A stretch of DNA of 64,000 nt, from positions 1,860,001 to 1,924,000 of the forward strand of contig NZ_BMLM01000001.1 in assembly GCF_014645235.1 (NCBI RefSeq). Reading direction: 5' to 3'. The notes under the pieces are model-generated. The model was not told where the DNA came from. It made no database searches and saw only the letters and a list, made by a program, of their open reading frames with translations. A program made the translations under genes and the position numbers. The DNA is from Agrococcus terreus. Its GTDB lineage: Bacteria; Actinomycetota; Actinomycetes; Actinomycetales; Microbacteriaceae. This document shows, piece after piece, positions 54,132 through 64,000 of the stretch (positions within the stretch are counted from its first letter, which is position 1; the number at the start of each line of letters is the position of its first letter).

Positions 54132-54800
54132 CTATCCGCCGGCAGGGCGGTTGCCCGTGATTGCCGTGCCGATCCGCAGGTGTGTCGCGCCGTGCTCGAT
54201 GGCCTCGCGCCAGTCGGCGCTCATGCCCGCAGAGATCCAGTCGGCGGCGGGCTCGATCGCGCGGACGCGCTCCGCGAGCCGCGCGAGCCGCTCGAACGCG
54301 CGGCCGGGCTCCTCGTCGAGGGGCGCGACGGCCATCACGCCGCGGAGGCGCAGCGCCTCGGAGGCCGCCACGCGCTCGGCGAGCGCGTCGAGGCCGTCGG
54401 GCGCGACGCCGCCGCGGCCCGGGTCGTCGGTGAGGTTGACCTGCACGAGCGCGTCGCGCACGGGCCGCTCGCCGTCGCCGCCCTCGAGCGCGTCGACGAG
54501 CGCCGCGGAGTCGATGGAGTGGAGCACGTCGGCGTAGCGGGCGACCTGGCGCGCCTTGTTGCGCTGCAGCTGCCCCACGAAGTGCCACGTGAGGCCGAGG
54601 TCGGCGGTCTCGAGCGCCTTGTCGCGGGACTCCGGATGCCGGTTCTCGCCGAAGTCGCGGTGGCCGGCGGCCGCGAGCTCGCGGACGAGCGACGCGGGGT
54701 GCCGCTTCGTGATGACCACCAGCGTGACGGGACGCGCCCGGCGCGCGTCCTCGAGCTGCTCGAGGAACGCGGCCAGGCGCGTCGCGGGGGCGTCCGTCAT
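54132..54800 (-). CDS. YggS family PLP homeostasis protein
   Basis: A 222-residue pyridoxal-phosphate binding barrel without known catalysis. The PLP lysine is Lys32 (LVVITKRHP), and FGENRHPESRDKA and LTWHFVGQLQRNKARQV are family signatures, ending in SAGMSADWREAIEHGATHLRIGTAI. It buffers PLP. It lies between ftsZ (5 nt) and sepF (28 nt), the usual place in actinobacteria. Confidence 0.95.
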   Translation of the reverse strand: MTDAPATRLAAFLEQLEDARRARPVTLVVITKRHPASLVRELAAAGHRDFGENRHPESRDKALETADLGLTWHFVGQLQRNKARQVARYADVLHSIDSAALVDALEGGDGERPVRDALVQVNLTDDPGRGGVAPDGLDALAERVAASEALRLRGVMAVAPLDEEPGRAFERLARLAERVRAIEPAADWISAGMSADWREAIEHGATHLRIGTAITGNRPAGG

Positions 54801-54805
54801 GCGGG

Positions 54806-55975
54806 TCAGCGCAGGAAGTCGGGGAGGAACTCGTCCTCCTCCTCGTCCACCTGCGTGAGGGGCTGGACCGGTCCGGTCAGGTGGTCGGCGACCGGCGGCG
54901 CGGGCACCGCGCGGCGCTCCTCGCCCTCGGGGCCGGGCGCGCTGCGGCGCTCGTCGCCGCGGGGGCGGAGCCCCATGTCGCCGCGGGCGGCGGTGCGGAT
55001 GACCGAGTCATCCTCCTTCACCACCGGGCCCGCGCCGTCGAAGCCGGCGGCGATGACCGTGACGCGCACCTCGTCGCCGAGGGTGTCGTCGATGACCGTG
55101 CCGAAGATGATGTTCGCCTCGGGGTGCACGGCCTCCTGCACGAGCTTGGCCGCGTCGTACGTCTCGTGGATGCCGAGGTTGCTGCCGGCCTGGATCGAGA
55201 GGAGCACGCCGTGCGCGCCGTCGATCTTCGCCTCGAGCAGCGGGCTCGCCACCGCGAGCTCGGCCGCCTTGATCGCGCGGTCGGCGCCGCGCGAGGAGCC
55301 GATGCCCATGAGCGCGGAGCCCGCGCCCTGCATGACCGACTTCACGTCGGCGAAGTCGACATTGATGAGGCCGGGCGTCGTGATGAGGTCGGTGATGCCC
55401 TGGACGCCCGCGAGCAGCACCTGGTCGGCCGTCTCGAACGCCTCGACCATCGAGATGCCCATGTCGGAGATCTCGAGCAGGCGGTCGTTCGGGACGACGA
55501 TGAGGGTGTCGACCTCGTTCTTGAGCGCCTCGACGCCCGCCTCGGCCTGCGCCTGGCGGCGCTTGCCCTCGAACGAGAACGGCTTCGTCACGACGCCCAC
55601 GGTGAGCGCGCCGAGGCTCTTGGCGATGCGCGCGACGACGGGCGCGCCGCCCGTGCCCGTGCCGCCGCCCTCCCCCGCGGTGACGAAGACCATGTCGGCG
55701 CCCGCGAGGGCCTCCTCGATCTCCTCCGCGTGGTCCTCGGCGGCGCGTCGGCCGACCTCGGGGTCGGCACCGGCGCCGAGGCCCTTGGTCAGCTCGCGGC
55801 CCACGTCGAGCTTGACGTCGGCGTCGCTGAGCAGCAGCGCCTGCGCGTCGGTGTTGATGGCGATGAACTCGACCCCGCGCAGCCCGAGGTCGATCATGCG
55901 GTTCACGGCGTTGACGCCGCCGCCGCCCACGCCGACCACCTTGATGACGGCGAGGTAGTTGTTGTTGGTAGTCAC
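54806..55975 (-). CDS. ftsZ: Cell division GTPase FtsZ
   Basis: A 389-residue tubulin homologue that forms the Z ring. The GTP-binding signature GGGTGTG is at 103-109. [14 protein letters not shown] opens the Rossmann-like domain, and the T7 loop [11 protein letters not shown] completes the GTPase site. The C-terminal linker is charged and ends with the conserved DEFLPDFLR, which binds SepF. The start is a GTG. An intrinsic terminator and an AT-rich leader separate it from ftsQ, so it likely has its own promoter. Confidence 0.98.
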   Translation of the reverse strand: MTTNNNYLAVIKVVGVGGGGVNAVNRMIDLGLRGVEFIAINTDAQALLLSDADVKLDVGRELTKGLGAGADPEVGRRAAEDHAEEIEEALAGADMVFVTAGEGGGTGTGGAPVVARIAKSLGALTVGVVTKPFSFEGKRRQAQAEAGVEALKNEVDTLIVVPNDRLLEISDMGISMVEAFETADQVLLAGVQGITDLITTPGLINVDFADVKSVMQGAGSALMGIGSSRGADRAIKAAELAVASPLLEAKIDGAHGVLLSIQAGSNLGIHETYDAAKLVQEAVHPEANIIFGTVIDDTLGDEVRVTVIAAGFDGAGPVVKEDDSVIRTAARGDMGLRPRGDERRSAPGPEGEERRAVPAPPVADHLTGPVQPLTQVDEEEDEFLPDFLR

Positions 55976-55999
55976 GCTCGGCCCCTCGATCGAACCCTC

Positions 56000-56016
56000 A
56001 ACCTCTACTTGAGGTT
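56000..56016. promoter_or_regulatory. Inverted repeat in the AT-rich ftsZ leader
   Basis: AACCTC, TACTT, GAGGTT, extended outward by CTC and GAG. The 25-nt element lies in the most AT-rich stretch of the region (55990-56045), 25-41 nt upstream of the ftsZ GTG. It could be an operator or a leader hairpin. Confidence 0.45.
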
Positions 56017-56113
56017 TAGAGAATTCCTCACTTCAATCCTGACGAGGACGACGCTACGGCGGGCCCGGCCGGGGCCGTGGGAGCGACTCGGCGTTTCGCG
56101 CGCGGCGCCGCCA

Positions 56114-56140
56114 AGAAAAAGAATCGTCAGGTTCCTGACG
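56114..56140 (-). terminator. Intrinsic terminator between ftsQ and ftsZ
   Basis: On the minus strand CGTCAGG-AA-CCTGACG (56140-56125) is followed by ATTCTTTTTCTT, a genuine U-tract that is rare in DNA this GC-rich. Confidence 0.7.
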
Positions 56141-56155
56141 GACCGGACGAGCCCC

Positions 56156-57274
56156 TCAGGAGCCGCGGACGACCGGGTGCTCGGGGGCGCGGACGTCGAG
56201 CACGACGGCCACCGCGGGGTCCTGCGTCGCGAGCAGCGCCTCGACGACGTCGGCCTTCAGCCGGCTGTCCTCCGCGCCGCCCCAGCGCACGCTCTGGCCG
56301 CTCGCCAGCGCCAGGCGGATGTCGGAGGGCGAGGGAGCCTCGATGCGCTCGGTCGCCTCGAGCACCGACGGCGGCACCGACACGAGCATCGACGCGACGG
56401 CCTCGAACTCCGGGCTCCCGAGGTCGATGCCGTCGAGCCGAGGCAGCGCCGAGGTCTCGGCGTCGACGCCGCCGAGCACGACGCCCGCGGCGTCGATGAC
56501 GACCTCGCCGCCCTCCCCGGGCGCGACCGCGACCGGGCGGCGCTCGACGAGGTGCACGACCACGCTCGAGGGCGGCACGACGTCGACCCGGAACGACTCG
56601 ATCTGCGGGATCGCGCGCAGGCGCTCGGCCACGGCCTCCTCGGTCACGGTCGCGATCGGCTGCCCCACGCTCCCGGCGAGCGCCTGCTGCACGACGGCGG
56701 GGTCGAGCCGCTCGGCGCCCTCGACCCGGACCTCGCGGACGGCCATGAGCGGCGACCAGACGAGGCCGACGAGCACGAGGAGCGCGAGTGCGAGCCCGCC
56801 CGCCGCGAGCAGCGCCGTGCGCGCCCGGCGGCGCGCGTCGGCGGTGAAGCGCCGCACCTCCGCGCGCTCCTGCCGACGCCGCTCGCGCGTCGCCGTGCGG
56901 GCGTCGCGGCGCGCCTCGCGCGCCTCCTCGCGGTCGGTGCGGCGCTGCGCGCGCTCGGCCTCGCGCCACGCGCGGTCGACGCGCTGGGCGTGCGAGCCGC
57001 GCCCCTCCCCCGCGTGCGCGGCCGGCTCGAGCGGGGCGACGGGCGCCGTGGGCTGCTCCTCGTCGAGCTCGGCGTACGCGGCGAGCGCCCAGCGGCGCGG
57101 CTCCTCGACCGCATCGCCCGCCGTGGGCCCGGGCGAGGATCGCGGCGAGGGCGCCGAGTCGAGGCGGAAGGGATCGAGGTCGCGGTCCCACGAGCGCCGG
57201 CGGCGCGCGGGCGCCTCGCCCCTGACGGCCTCCTCGGCCGCCTCGGGACGCTCGAAGCCCTCGGGCCGCCTCAC
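56156..57274 (-). CDS. ftsQ: Cell division protein FtsQ
   Basis: A 372-residue divisome protein. A long charged cytoplasmic N-terminus (about 150 residues, Arg/Glu rich) precedes one membrane helix (about 153-173), then a POTRA domain ([21 protein letters not shown], about 179-250) and the FtsQ beta domain. It links FtsZ-ring proteins to FtsW/FtsI. The GTG start overlaps the murC stop (GTGA). The POTRA and beta regions are clear although the N-terminus is variable. Confidence 0.93.
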   Translation of the reverse strand: MRRPEGFERPEAAEEAVRGEAPARRRRSWDRDLDPFRLDSAPSPRSSPGPTAGDAVEEPRRWALAAYAELDEEQPTAPVAPLEPAAHAGEGRGSHAQRVDRAWREAERAQRRTDREEAREARRDARTATRERRRQERAEVRRFTADARRRARTALLAAGGLALALLVLVGLVWSPLMAVREVRVEGAERLDPAVVQQALAGSVGQPIATVTEEAVAERLRAIPQIESFRVDVVPPSSVVVHLVERRPVAVAPGEGGEVVIDAAGVVLGGVDAETSALPRLDGIDLGSPEFEAVASMLVSVPPSVLEATERIEAPSPSDIRLALASGQSVRWGGAEDSRLKADVVEALLATQDPAVAVVLDVRAPEHPVVRGS

Positions 57275-58677
57275 GCCTCGTCGCCTCCCAGGGCGTCGAG
57301 CACCTGCGGGATGATGCGGTAGACGTCGCCGCACGAGAGCGTGACGATGATGTCGCCCTCCGTCGCCAGCGCCGCCGCGCGTTCGGCGGCGCGCTGCCAG
57401 TCGGGCAGGAAGTCGACGTGCGCGGGGTCGTCGAAGCGGTCGGCGACGAGCGCGCCGGTGACGCCCGGGATCGGGTCCTCGCGCGCGCCGTACACGTCGA
57501 GCACGACCGTGTGGTCCGCGACCCGCTCGTACACCTCGGCGAACTCCCCCGCCATGTCGCGGGTGCGCGTGAACAGGTGCGGCTGGTGGATGGCGATGAT
57601 GCGGCCCTCGCCGATCACCGTGCGCGCGGCGGTGAGGGCCGCGTCGACCTCGGCCGGGTGGTGCGCGTAGTCGTCGAAGACGCGCACGCCGCGGCGCTCC
57701 CCGTGCAGCTCGAAGCGGCGGCCGGTGCCCGAGAACGCGCCGATCGCGCGCGCCGCCTCGGCGGGCGCGTGGCCCATCGCGACGAGCGTCGCGAGCGCGC
57801 CGACCGCGTTCACCGCGTTGTGGCGGCCCGGCACGCCCACCCGCACCTCGACGGTCTCGCCGCCGACCTCGACGGTCGCCGCGGCCGCCTCGCCGAGCTC
57901 GATGCCCACGATGCGGACGTCGGCGTCGTCGGCCTCGCCGAAGGTGACGACGCGCTCGTGCGCCACGAGCTCGCGCACGCGGCGAGCGCCCTCGTCGTCG
58001 GCCGAGATGACGACGGCCTCCGAGGCCGCGTCGGCGAAGCGCGCGAAGGCGGCGTCGAAGGCCGCCGGCGTGCCGTAGTGGTCGAGGTGGTCGGTGTCGA
58101 CGTTCGTGATGAGCGCGACCGCGACGTCGTAGAGCAGGAACGAGCCGTCGGACTCGTCGGCCTCGAGCACGAACTCGTCGGCCGAGCCGTGGCCGCTCGA
58201 GCTGTCGAGGCCGGCGATGATGCCGCCGTTCACGAAGCCCGCGTCGACGCCGAGGCCGCGCAGGCCGAGCACGACCATGCCCGTGGAGGTCGTCTTGCCG
58301 TGCGCGCCCGCGATCGCCACGACGCGCTTGCCGCGCGCGAGCACGTGGAGCGCCTGGGAGCGGTGGAGCACCGGGATGCCGCGCTCGCGCGCGACGAGCA
58401 GCTCGGGGTTGTCGGGCCACAGCGCGCTGGTGACGACCACCGCGTCGACGTCGGCCTGCAGATCCATGTTCGCCGCCGCGTGGCCGATGGCGACCGTCGC
58501 GCCGCGCTCGACGAGCCGGTCGACGGTCGCGGAGCCCGAGCGGTCGGAGCCGCTCACGGCGATGCCCTCGTCGAGCAGCATGTGCGCGATGCCGGACATG
58601 CCGGATCCGCCGATGCCGATGAGGTGGACGCGCTCGATCCGCTCGGGGATCGGCTGGGTGAGATCGGGTTCGATCAT
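57271..58677 (-). CDS. murC: UDP-N-acetylmuramate--L-alanine ligase
   Basis: A 468-residue Mur ligase adding L-Ala to UDP-MurNAc. The N-terminal UDP-binding loop GIGGSGMSG is at 21-29, the ATP loop GAHGKTT at 124-130, and the C-terminal domain has [16 protein letters not shown]. The ATG overlaps the murG stop and the stop overlaps the ftsQ start. Confidence 0.97.
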   Translation of the reverse strand: MIEPDLTQPIPERIERVHLIGIGGSGMSGIAHMLLDEGIAVSGSDRSGSATVDRLVERGATVAIGHAAANMDLQADVDAVVVTSALWPDNPELLVARERGIPVLHRSQALHVLARGKRVVAIAGAHGKTTSTGMVVLGLRGLGVDAGFVNGGIIAGLDSSSGHGSADEFVLEADESDGSFLLYDVAVALITNVDTDHLDHYGTPAAFDAAFARFADAASEAVVISADDEGARRVRELVAHERVVTFGEADDADVRIVGIELGEAAAATVEVGGETVEVRVGVPGRHNAVNAVGALATLVAMGHAPAEAARAIGAFSGTGRRFELHGERRGVRVFDDYAHHPAEVDAALTAARTVIGEGRIIAIHQPHLFTRTRDMAGEFAEVYERVADHTVVLDVYGAREDPIPGVTGALVADRFDDPAHVDFLPDWQRAAERAAALATEGDIIVTLSCGDVYRIIPQVLDALGGDEA

Positions 58678-59756
58678 CGCTGCCTCCTGCTCGCTGCCGC
58701 GCGCTCGACGAGGTCGCTCATGCGATCCGCGCCGTCGGCGACGCCCGCGCCCGCGCTCGCCGCGGCCATCCGGGCCACCCGGCCCTCGTCGCGCAGCAGC
58801 GGCACGAGCCGTGTGCGCACCCATTCTGCCGTGAACTCGGCATCGGGCACGAGCAGGGCGCCGCCGCTCGCCACCTGGTCGGCGGCGTTCAGGCCCTGCT
58901 CGCCGTTGCCGTACGGCAGCGGCACGTAGACGGCGGGCAGGCCGACCGCCATGAGCTCGGAGACGGTGAGGCTGCCCGCGCGGCACACCACGAGGTCGGC
59001 CGCGGCGAGCGCGAGGTGCATGCGGTCGAGGTACTCGATCGCGACGTAGTGGTCGACCTCGGCGGGCTCGAAGTCGGTCTGCCGGCCGCCGGAGAGGTGC
59101 AGCACCTGCCAGCCGGCGTCGACGATGTCCTGCGCGCCCGCGACGATGGCGCGGTTGAGCGAGCGGGCGCCCTGCGAGCCGCCGGTGACGAGCAGCGTCG
59201 GGCGCTCGGGGTCGAGGCCGAGCTCCGCCCGGGCGCCCGCGCGGAGCGCCGCGCGGTCGAGGCCCGTGATCTCGGCGCGCAGGGGCATGCCGACGAACGA
59301 GCCGCGCATCCGGGTCGTGCGGTACGAGAGGCCGACGTGCTCGGTCCAGCGCGCGCCGAGCACGTTCGCCAGACCGGGCTTCGCGTTGGCCTCGTGGACG
59401 GCGATCGGCACGCCCTCGAGGCGCGCGGCGCGGTAGGCGGGCGCCGCCGCGTAGCCGCCGAAGCCCACGACCACGTCGATGCGCCGCTCCCGGATGAGCG
59501 CGCGCACCTGCGCGACCGCCCGGCGCCAGCGGCCCGGGAACCGCAGCGCGGCCGCGTCGGGCCGGCGCGGGAAGGGCAGCTTCTCGATCGTGACGAGCTC
59601 GAGGCCCGCGCGCGGCACGAGCTCCCGCTCGAGGCCCTCGGCCGTGCCGAGGATGGTGAGCTCGGCGTCGGGGTGCCGCTCGAGGAGGCGCGCGGCCGTC
59701 GCGAGCATGGGGTTCACGTGGCCGGCGGTGCCGCCGCCGGCGAGGAGGATGCGCAC
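58674..59756 (-). CDS. murG: Undecaprenyldiphospho-muramoylpentapeptide N-acetylglucosaminyltransferase
   Basis: A 360-residue GT-B glycosyltransferase that converts lipid I to lipid II at the inner membrane face. The glycine loop [10 protein letters not shown] is at 7-16, a second Gly-rich motif [13 protein letters not shown] is mid-protein, and the donor site is [26 protein letters not shown]. The start is a GTG 3 nt after the ftsW stop. Confidence 0.97.
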   Translation of the reverse strand: MRILLAGGGTAGHVNPMLATAARLLERHPDAELTILGTAEGLERELVPRAGLELVTIEKLPFPRRPDAAALRFPGRWRRAVAQVRALIRERRIDVVVGFGGYAAAPAYRAARLEGVPIAVHEANAKPGLANVLGARWTEHVGLSYRTTRMRGSFVGMPLRAEITGLDRAALRAGARAELGLDPERPTLLVTGGSQGARSLNRAIVAGAQDIVDAGWQVLHLSGGRQTDFEPAEVDHYVAIEYLDRMHLALAAADLVVCRAGSLTVSELMAVGLPAVYVPLPYGNGEQGLNAADQVASGGALLVPDAEFTAEWVRTRLVPLLRDEGRVARMAAASAGAGVADGADRMSDLVERAAASRRQR

Positions 59757-59759
59757 GGG

Positions 59760-61010
59760 TCAGCCCTTCGCGGCCGCGGCCGGCGGCTCCTCGGCGTCCG
59801 CCGCCTCGAGCTCGCCGCGCGCGGCGGGGTTGTCGACGCGCTCCAGCGAGAGCACGACGCCGATGATGGCGAGGGTCGCGATCAGCTGCGAGCCTCCGGA
59901 CGAGATGAGCGGCAGCGGCACGCCGAGCACGGGCAGGAGGCCGAGGACGACCGCGATGTTCACGAGCGCCTGGCCGACGATCCAGACCATCGCCGCGCCC
60001 ACGACGACGCGCGTCATCTGCCGCTTCGCCTGCTGGACGATGCGCAGCATCGTCCAGGCGAGCAGCCCGAAGAGCGCGAGCACGACGACGGCGCCGACGA
60101 GGCCGAGCTCCTCGCCGATGATGGCGAAGATGTAGTCGTTGTCGGCCGCGGGCAGCCAGTTCCACTTCGCGCGGGAGTTGCCGAGGCCGACGCCGAAGAG
60201 GCCGCCCGCCGAGAGCGCCCACGTGCCGTGGAGCTGCTGCCAGCAGCCCGAGTAGTAGTCGGCGTCCGAGCAGCCGTCGATGAACGCCGTGATGCGGCGG
60301 ACGCGCGAGGCGCTCGAGAGGATGACGGGCACGGCGAGGACCCCGAGGATCGCCACCGGCAGCGCGAGGTGCCACCAGCGGACGCCCGCGAACCACAGGG
60401 CGCCGAAGACGACGAGCGCCATGATCGAGACGGTGCCGAAGTCGTGGCCGAGCAGCACGAGGCCGATCGCGAGGCCCGCGACCGGCACGATCGGGATCCA
60501 CGCCTGCCAGAAGCTCGTGATGACCTTCTGCTTCCGGGTGAGGATCATGCCCATCCAGACGATGAGCGCGAGCTTCAGCAGCTCGCTCGGCTGCAGGCTG
60601 AAGCCGGCGACGTTGATCCAGTTGCGGTTGCCGCCGATGGCGCGCCCGAGCGGCGTGAAGACGAGCAGCTGCAGCACGATGCCGGCGCCGACCGCGATCC
60701 ACGCGATGCGCGGCCAGAAGCTCGCGGGCAGCCGCGAGGCGATGAGCATGATCGCGAGGCCGACGGCGGCGAAGGCCGCCTGGCGCACGAACGACGAGAA
60801 GAACGAGGCGCTCGCGGTGTAGCTCTCGACCGACGAGGACGAGAGCACCATGACGAGGCCGAACGCGACGAGGAAGACCGTCGTGCCGAGCAGCAGCGAG
60901 GCGTGGAGCGACGGCGCGCCGAACATGGTGCGCACGCGCACCATGGCGCGCTTCGCGCCGCGCTCGAGCGCGCCGGCCTCAGCCTGCCGGGGAGCCGCCG
61001 TCGTCGCCAT
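59760..61010 (-). CDS. ftsW: SEDS-family peptidoglycan polymerase FtsW
   Basis: A 416-residue polytopic SEDS protein with about ten helices. [19 protein letters not shown], the periplasmic loop segment [29 protein letters not shown] and [11 protein letters not shown] are the family signatures. It polymerises lipid II at the septum with a class B PBP. The gene overlaps the end of murD by 32 nt. The RodA paralogue is the alternative, but dcw context favours FtsW. Confidence 0.96.
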   Translation of the reverse strand: MATTAAPRQAEAGALERGAKRAMVRVRTMFGAPSLHASLLLGTTVFLVAFGLVMVLSSSSVESYTASASFFSSFVRQAAFAAVGLAIMLIASRLPASFWPRIAWIAVGAGIVLQLLVFTPLGRAIGGNRNWINVAGFSLQPSELLKLALIVWMGMILTRKQKVITSFWQAWIPIVPVAGLAIGLVLLGHDFGTVSIMALVVFGALWFAGVRWWHLALPVAILGVLAVPVILSSASRVRRITAFIDGCSDADYYSGCWQQLHGTWALSAGGLFGVGLGNSRAKWNWLPAADNDYIFAIIGEELGLVGAVVVLALFGLLAWTMLRIVQQAKRQMTRVVVGAAMVWIVGQALVNIAVVLGLLPVLGVPLPLISSGGSQLIATLAIIGVVLSLERVDNPAARGELEAADAEEPPAAAAKG

Positions 61011-62472
61011 GCGCTCCCCTCTCCCGCACCGCCGCCGCGAACCTGTCGCCGCGGTCTGCGTAGCTCTCGAACTGGTCCATCGATGCGGCCGCCGGGGCCA
61101 GCAGGACCGTCGTGCCGGGCTCGGCGTGCGCTGCGGCCGCCTCGACGGCCAGCCGCATCACCGCACCAGTGTCCGCCGTGTCGACCTCGACGAGCGGGAT
61201 GCCGGGGGCGTGTCGCGCGAACGCCGCCGCGATCGGGGCGCGGTCGACGCCGATCGCCACAGCGGCGACGATGCGTCCCGCGTGCCGCTCGACGAGCGGT
61301 GCGACGTCGGCGCCCTTGAAGAGCCCGCCGAGGATCCACACGACGCGCGGGAACGCGCTCAGCGAGCCCTCGGCCGCGTGCGGGTTCGTGGCCTTCGAGT
61401 CGTCGACGAAGCGCACGCCGTCGATCTCGGCGACGAGCTCGGTGCGGTGGCGGTCCAGCCGGAAGGAGCGGATCGCCTCGCGCACCTGCGCGGGCTCCGC
61501 GCCGAAGGCGCGCGCGAGCGCGGCCGCGGCGAGCACGTTGCGCGCCATGTGCGGCGAGCGCAGGCCCGCCGGCTCGAGGTCGGCGAGGTCGGCGAGCTCG
61601 AGCGCCGAGCGGTGCCGCTCGTCGAGGAAGGCGCGGTCGACGAGGATGCCGTCGACGACCCCGAGGTCGCTCGGGCCGGGCACGCCGAGCGAGAAGCCGA
61701 TCGCGCGGCAGCCCTCGACGACCTCGGCGTCCTCGACCATCCGCATGGTCGCCGGGTCCTCGACGTTGTAGACCGCCGCGACGCGGGCGGCGTTGTAGAC
61801 CTTCGCCTTCGCGTCGCGGTAGGCGTCTGCGGAGCCGTGCCAGTCGATGTGGTCGTCGTCGAGGTTGAGGCACACGGCCGAGTGCGGCGAGATCGCGCCG
61901 GCGCCGGTCGTGGGCAGGCCGTGCAGCTGGAAGCTCGAGAGCTCGACGACGAGCGCGTCGAAGCCCTCCGGGTCGCGCACGGCATCGAGCACCGGCGTGC
62001 CGATGTTGCCGACCGGCGCGACGCGCACGCCGGCCTCGCGCAGCATGTGCGCCGCGAGCTGCGTCGTCGTCGTCTTGCCGTTCGTGCCGGTGACGAGGAT
62101 CCAGTCGGCGGCGCGCACCTTGTCGCGCACGCGCCACGCGAGCTCGACGTCGCCCCAGACGGGGATGCCTCGCTCGGCGGCCGCGACGAGCCAGGGATGG
62201 TCGGGGCGCAGGCCGGGCGAGGCGATGACGAGCTCGGCGCCCGTGAGGGCCTCGGGCAGGTCGTCGCGACCGGCGTCGACGATCGGCACGTCGAGCACGC
62301 CGAGGATGGTGCGTCGCTCGTCGTCGACGCGCTCGGCGACCGCGGTCACCGTCGCGCCGAGCTCGACGAGCGTGTCGACGGCGGCGAAGCCGGAGACGCC
62401 GAGGCCGAGCACGGCGACGCGGAGGCCGCTCCAGTCGTGGTGCCAGGAGGCGAGGTCGTCGACGCGGGTCAT
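60979..62472 (-). CDS. murD: UDP-N-acetylmuramoylalanine--D-glutamate ligase
   Basis: A 497-residue Mur ligase adding D-Glu. VLGLGVSGFA forms the N-terminal nucleotide-like fold, the ATP loop GTNGKTT is at 129-135, the central domain has NLDDDHIDWHGS, and the C-terminal domain includes FVDDSKATNPHA. The C-terminus extends past the usual end with a hydrophilic tail that overlaps ftsW. It starts 10 nt after the mraY stop. Confidence 0.96.
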   Translation of the reverse strand: MTRVDDLASWHHDWSGLRVAVLGLGVSGFAAVDTLVELGATVTAVAERVDDERRTILGVLDVPIVDAGRDDLPEALTGAELVIASPGLRPDHPWLVAAAERGIPVWGDVELAWRVRDKVRAADWILVTGTNGKTTTTQLAAHMLREAGVRVAPVGNIGTPVLDAVRDPEGFDALVVELSSFQLHGLPTTGAGAISPHSAVCLNLDDDHIDWHGSADAYRDAKAKVYNAARVAAVYNVEDPATMRMVEDAEVVEGCRAIGFSLGVPGPSDLGVVDGILVDRAFLDERHRSALELADLADLEPAGLRSPHMARNVLAAAALARAFGAEPAQVREAIRSFRLDRHRTELVAEIDGVRFVDDSKATNPHAAEGSLSAFPRVVWILGGLFKGADVAPLVERHAGRIVAAVAIGVDRAPIAAAFARHAPGIPLVEVDTADTGAVMRLAVEAAAAHAEPGTTVLLAPAAASMDQFESYADRGDRFAAAVRERGAHGDDGGSPAG

Positions 62473-62482
62473 CGGTGCTCCA

Positions 62483-63571
62483 TCACAGCGCGCGCAGCGC
62501 CCACTCGAAGTAGAACAGGCCGATCGCGGCGGCGACGAAGAGGCCGCCGACGATCCAGAACCGGACGACGATCGTGACCTCGGCCCAGCCCTTCAGCTCG
62601 AAGTGGTGGTGCAGCGGCGTCATGAGGAACACGCGCTTGCCGCCCGTGGCCTTGAAGTAGGCGCGCTGGATGATCACCGAGCCGGTCACGATGATCGGGA
62701 GGCCAGCGACGAGCAGCAGCAGCAGGTGCGTGTCGGTCATGACCGCGAAGCCGGCGAGCGCGCCGCCGAGGGCGAGCGAGCCGACGTCGCCCATGAAGAT
62801 CTGCGCGGGGCTCGTGTTCCACCAGAGGAAGCCGATGAGCGCGCCCGCGAGGGTCGCGGCGAGGGTGGCGACGTCGAGCGGCGACTCCACGCTGTAGCAG
62901 CCGTCGCCGGCTCCCTGGGCGCGGCAGGACTGGTTGAACTGCCAGAAGGCGATGAAGGCGTAGCCCATCGTCGAGAGGATGACGGCGCCCGTCGCGAGGC
63001 CGTCGAGCCCGTCGGTGACGTTGACGGCGTTCGACGCCGAGACGTTCATGATGAGGATCCAGAGCACGAAGAGGATGCCGCCGATCGCGCCCCACGCGGT
63101 GAGGTCGAGCCACGCGATGTCGCGGACGCCCGAGATGACGGCGTCGACCGCCGGCTCTCCGTCGTGGCTCGGCAGCGTGATCGCGAGCACGCCGAAGAGC
63201 ACGGAGACGACGACCTGGCCCGCGACCTTCGCCCAGCCGCCGAGGCCGAGCGAGCGCTGGTTCGAGATCTTCAGGAAGTCGTCGACGAAGCCGACGGCGC
63301 CCATCCCGACGATGAGCAGCAGGATGAGGAGGGCCGGCAGCGTCGGCGCGTCCTGGCCGAGCAGCTTGCCGCCGAAGTAGCCGACGAGCGTGGCCGTGAT
63401 GAAGACGAGGCCGCCCATCGTGGGCGTGCCGCGCTTCACGTGGTGCGTCTGCGGGCCGTCGTCGCGGATGAACTGGCCCCAGCCGATCCGCGTGAACGCG
63501 CGCACGAACAGCGGCGTCGCGAGGAGCGACACGAGGAGGGCGATGCCTGCGGAGGCGAGCAGGACGAGCAT
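62483..63571 (-). CDS. mraY: Phospho-N-acetylmuramoyl-pentapeptide-transferase
   Basis: A 362-residue membrane enzyme that makes lipid I from UDP-MurNAc-pentapeptide and undecaprenyl phosphate. The catalytic and magnesium residues lie in KRGTPTMGG, GFVDDFLK, SNAVNVTDGLDGLA and the C-terminal MTPLHHHFELKGW. About ten helices. Its ATG overlaps the murF stop (ATGA). Confidence 0.97.
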   Translation of the reverse strand: MLVLLASAGIALLVSLLATPLFVRAFTRIGWGQFIRDDGPQTHHVKRGTPTMGGLVFITATLVGYFGGKLLGQDAPTLPALLILLLIVGMGAVGFVDDFLKISNQRSLGLGGWAKVAGQVVVSVLFGVLAITLPSHDGEPAVDAVISGVRDIAWLDLTAWGAIGGILFVLWILIMNVSASNAVNVTDGLDGLATGAVILSTMGYAFIAFWQFNQSCRAQGAGDGCYSVESPLDVATLAATLAGALIGFLWWNTSPAQIFMGDVGSLALGGALAGFAVMTDTHLLLLLVAGLPIIVTGSVIIQRAYFKATGGKRVFLMTPLHHHFELKGWAEVTIVVRFWIVGGLFVAAAIGLFYFEWALRAL

Positions 63572-64000
63572 CAGCGGGTTCCGATCCGCTCGGCGAGCGC
63601 GAGGAGGCCCGACACGTTCGACGACTTCAGCAGCACGACGTCGCCCTCGACGAGCTCGGCGCGCAGGAGCGCCTCGGCCTCGTCGGCGGTGGCGACCCAG
63701 GTCGTGTCCTGCCCGAAGGAGGACTCGAGCTCCGCGGCGTCGTGGATGGGCTTGGCGCCCGCGCCGACGACGACGAGGCGCTCGATGCGCAGGCGGGTGA
63801 CGAGGCGGCCGAGCCGGTCGTGCTCCTCGACCGCGTGCGGCCCGAGCTCCGCCATCTCGCCGAGCACGGCGACCGAGCGGCGGCCGGCCTGGCGGGTCAT
63901 GTGCGCGAGCGCGCGGAGCGCAGCGGCGGTGGAGTCGGGGCTCGCGTTGTAGGCGTCGTTGATGACGGTGATGCCGCCGCCGGGCTCGAGCACCTCCATG
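63571..64000 (-). CDS. murF: UDP-N-acetylmuramoyl-tripeptide--D-alanyl-D-alanine ligase (C-terminal part only)
   Basis: The visible 143 codons are the C-terminal ligase domain; the gene continues beyond the right edge, so its start is not seen. ITVINDAYNASPDST matches the conserved D-Y-N-A-N-P segment of MurF, and RRSVAVLGEMAELG follows. MurF adds D-Ala-D-Ala to complete the pentapeptide. Its stop overlaps the mraY start, and order murF-mraY-murD is the standard dcw order. Confidence 0.93.
   Translation of the reverse strand, partial: MEVLEPGGGITVINDAYNASPDSTAAALRALAHMTRQAGRRSVAVLGEMAELGPHAVEEHDRLGRLVTRLRIERLVVVGAGAKPIHDAAELESSFGQDTTWVATADEAEALLRAELVEGDVVLLKSSNVSGLLALAERIGTR

Overview
The window is very GC-rich DNA with strong G/C bias at third codon positions. 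It comes from an actinobacterium, most likely a Micrococcales member of the Microbacteriaceae. The genus cannot be fixed by eye, though an Agrococcus-like organism would fit. Supporting signs are two tandem ClpP paralogues, a Wag31/DivIVA polar-growth protein next to SepF and YggT, a DUF222/HNH protein of the mycobacterial 13E12 type, a mycothiol-linked Rv2466c-type protein, a SigK/RskA pair and a DtxR-type iron box. Almost all of the sequence is coding, many genes overlap by ATGA or GTGA, and many start codons sit 6-7 nt after a TANNNT -10 box, which predicts leaderless mRNAs.

Layout. 1-6.8 kb: the 5' part of a fructosamine-kinase-family gene, a small membrane protein, valS with a tiny coupled ORF, a methyltransferase and an M3 peptidase. 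6.8-10.8 kb: a three-gene iron/siderophore ABC importer on the minus strand, headed by a 20-bp perfect palindrome of DtxR type over its promoter. 10.8-15.9 kb: proteostasis genes clpX, clpP2, clpP1 and tig, with a CopC-like copper protein between. 16-17.4 kb: sigK-rskA. 17.5-22.6 kb: an EamA transporter, an aldo/keto reductase, a homocysteine methyltransferase, an orphan asparagine-synthetase-like gene behind a 32-codon ORF with a good Shine-Dalgarno, and tRNA-Pro. 22.6-25.3 kb: dipZ (CcdA-thioredoxin fusion) divergent from a fasciclin lipoprotein. 25.3-30.5 kb: accessory stretch with 45-bp palindromic repeats, a DUF222/HNH gene, an SDR, a GH1 beta-glucosidase, two lipoproteins and tRNA-Gly. 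30.5-36.6 kb: nei2-rpiB-Rv2466c-like divergent from pepN-mscS-glbO, a gene set resembling M. tuberculosis Rv2464c-Rv2470. 36.6-44.1 kb: an FAD dehydrogenase, cytochrome oxidase genes ctaC-ctaD-ctaF, an ErpA-type Fe-S carrier, an M20 peptidase and a DUF3043 protein. 44.1-50.8 kb: hisD-nrdR-pyrD and dnaE, separated by a 20-nt periodic repeat array. 50.9-64 kb: the dcw region on the minus strand (murF, mraY, murD, ftsW, murG, murC, ftsQ, ftsZ, yggS, sepF, yggT, divIVA, lspA, rluD).

The most coherent regulatory signal is a shared promoter-like motif, (C/A)ATCC-N15-CCGAA(C/G). It lies upstream of sigK, of dipZ and of the fasciclin gene. The same three kinds of gene make up the core SigK regulon of Mycobacterium tuberculosis (sigK-rskA, mpt70/mpt83, dipZ), so a small SigK regulon appears to be readable directly from this sequence. 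I found no CRISPR array, complete insertion sequence, prophage, rRNA or replication origin.
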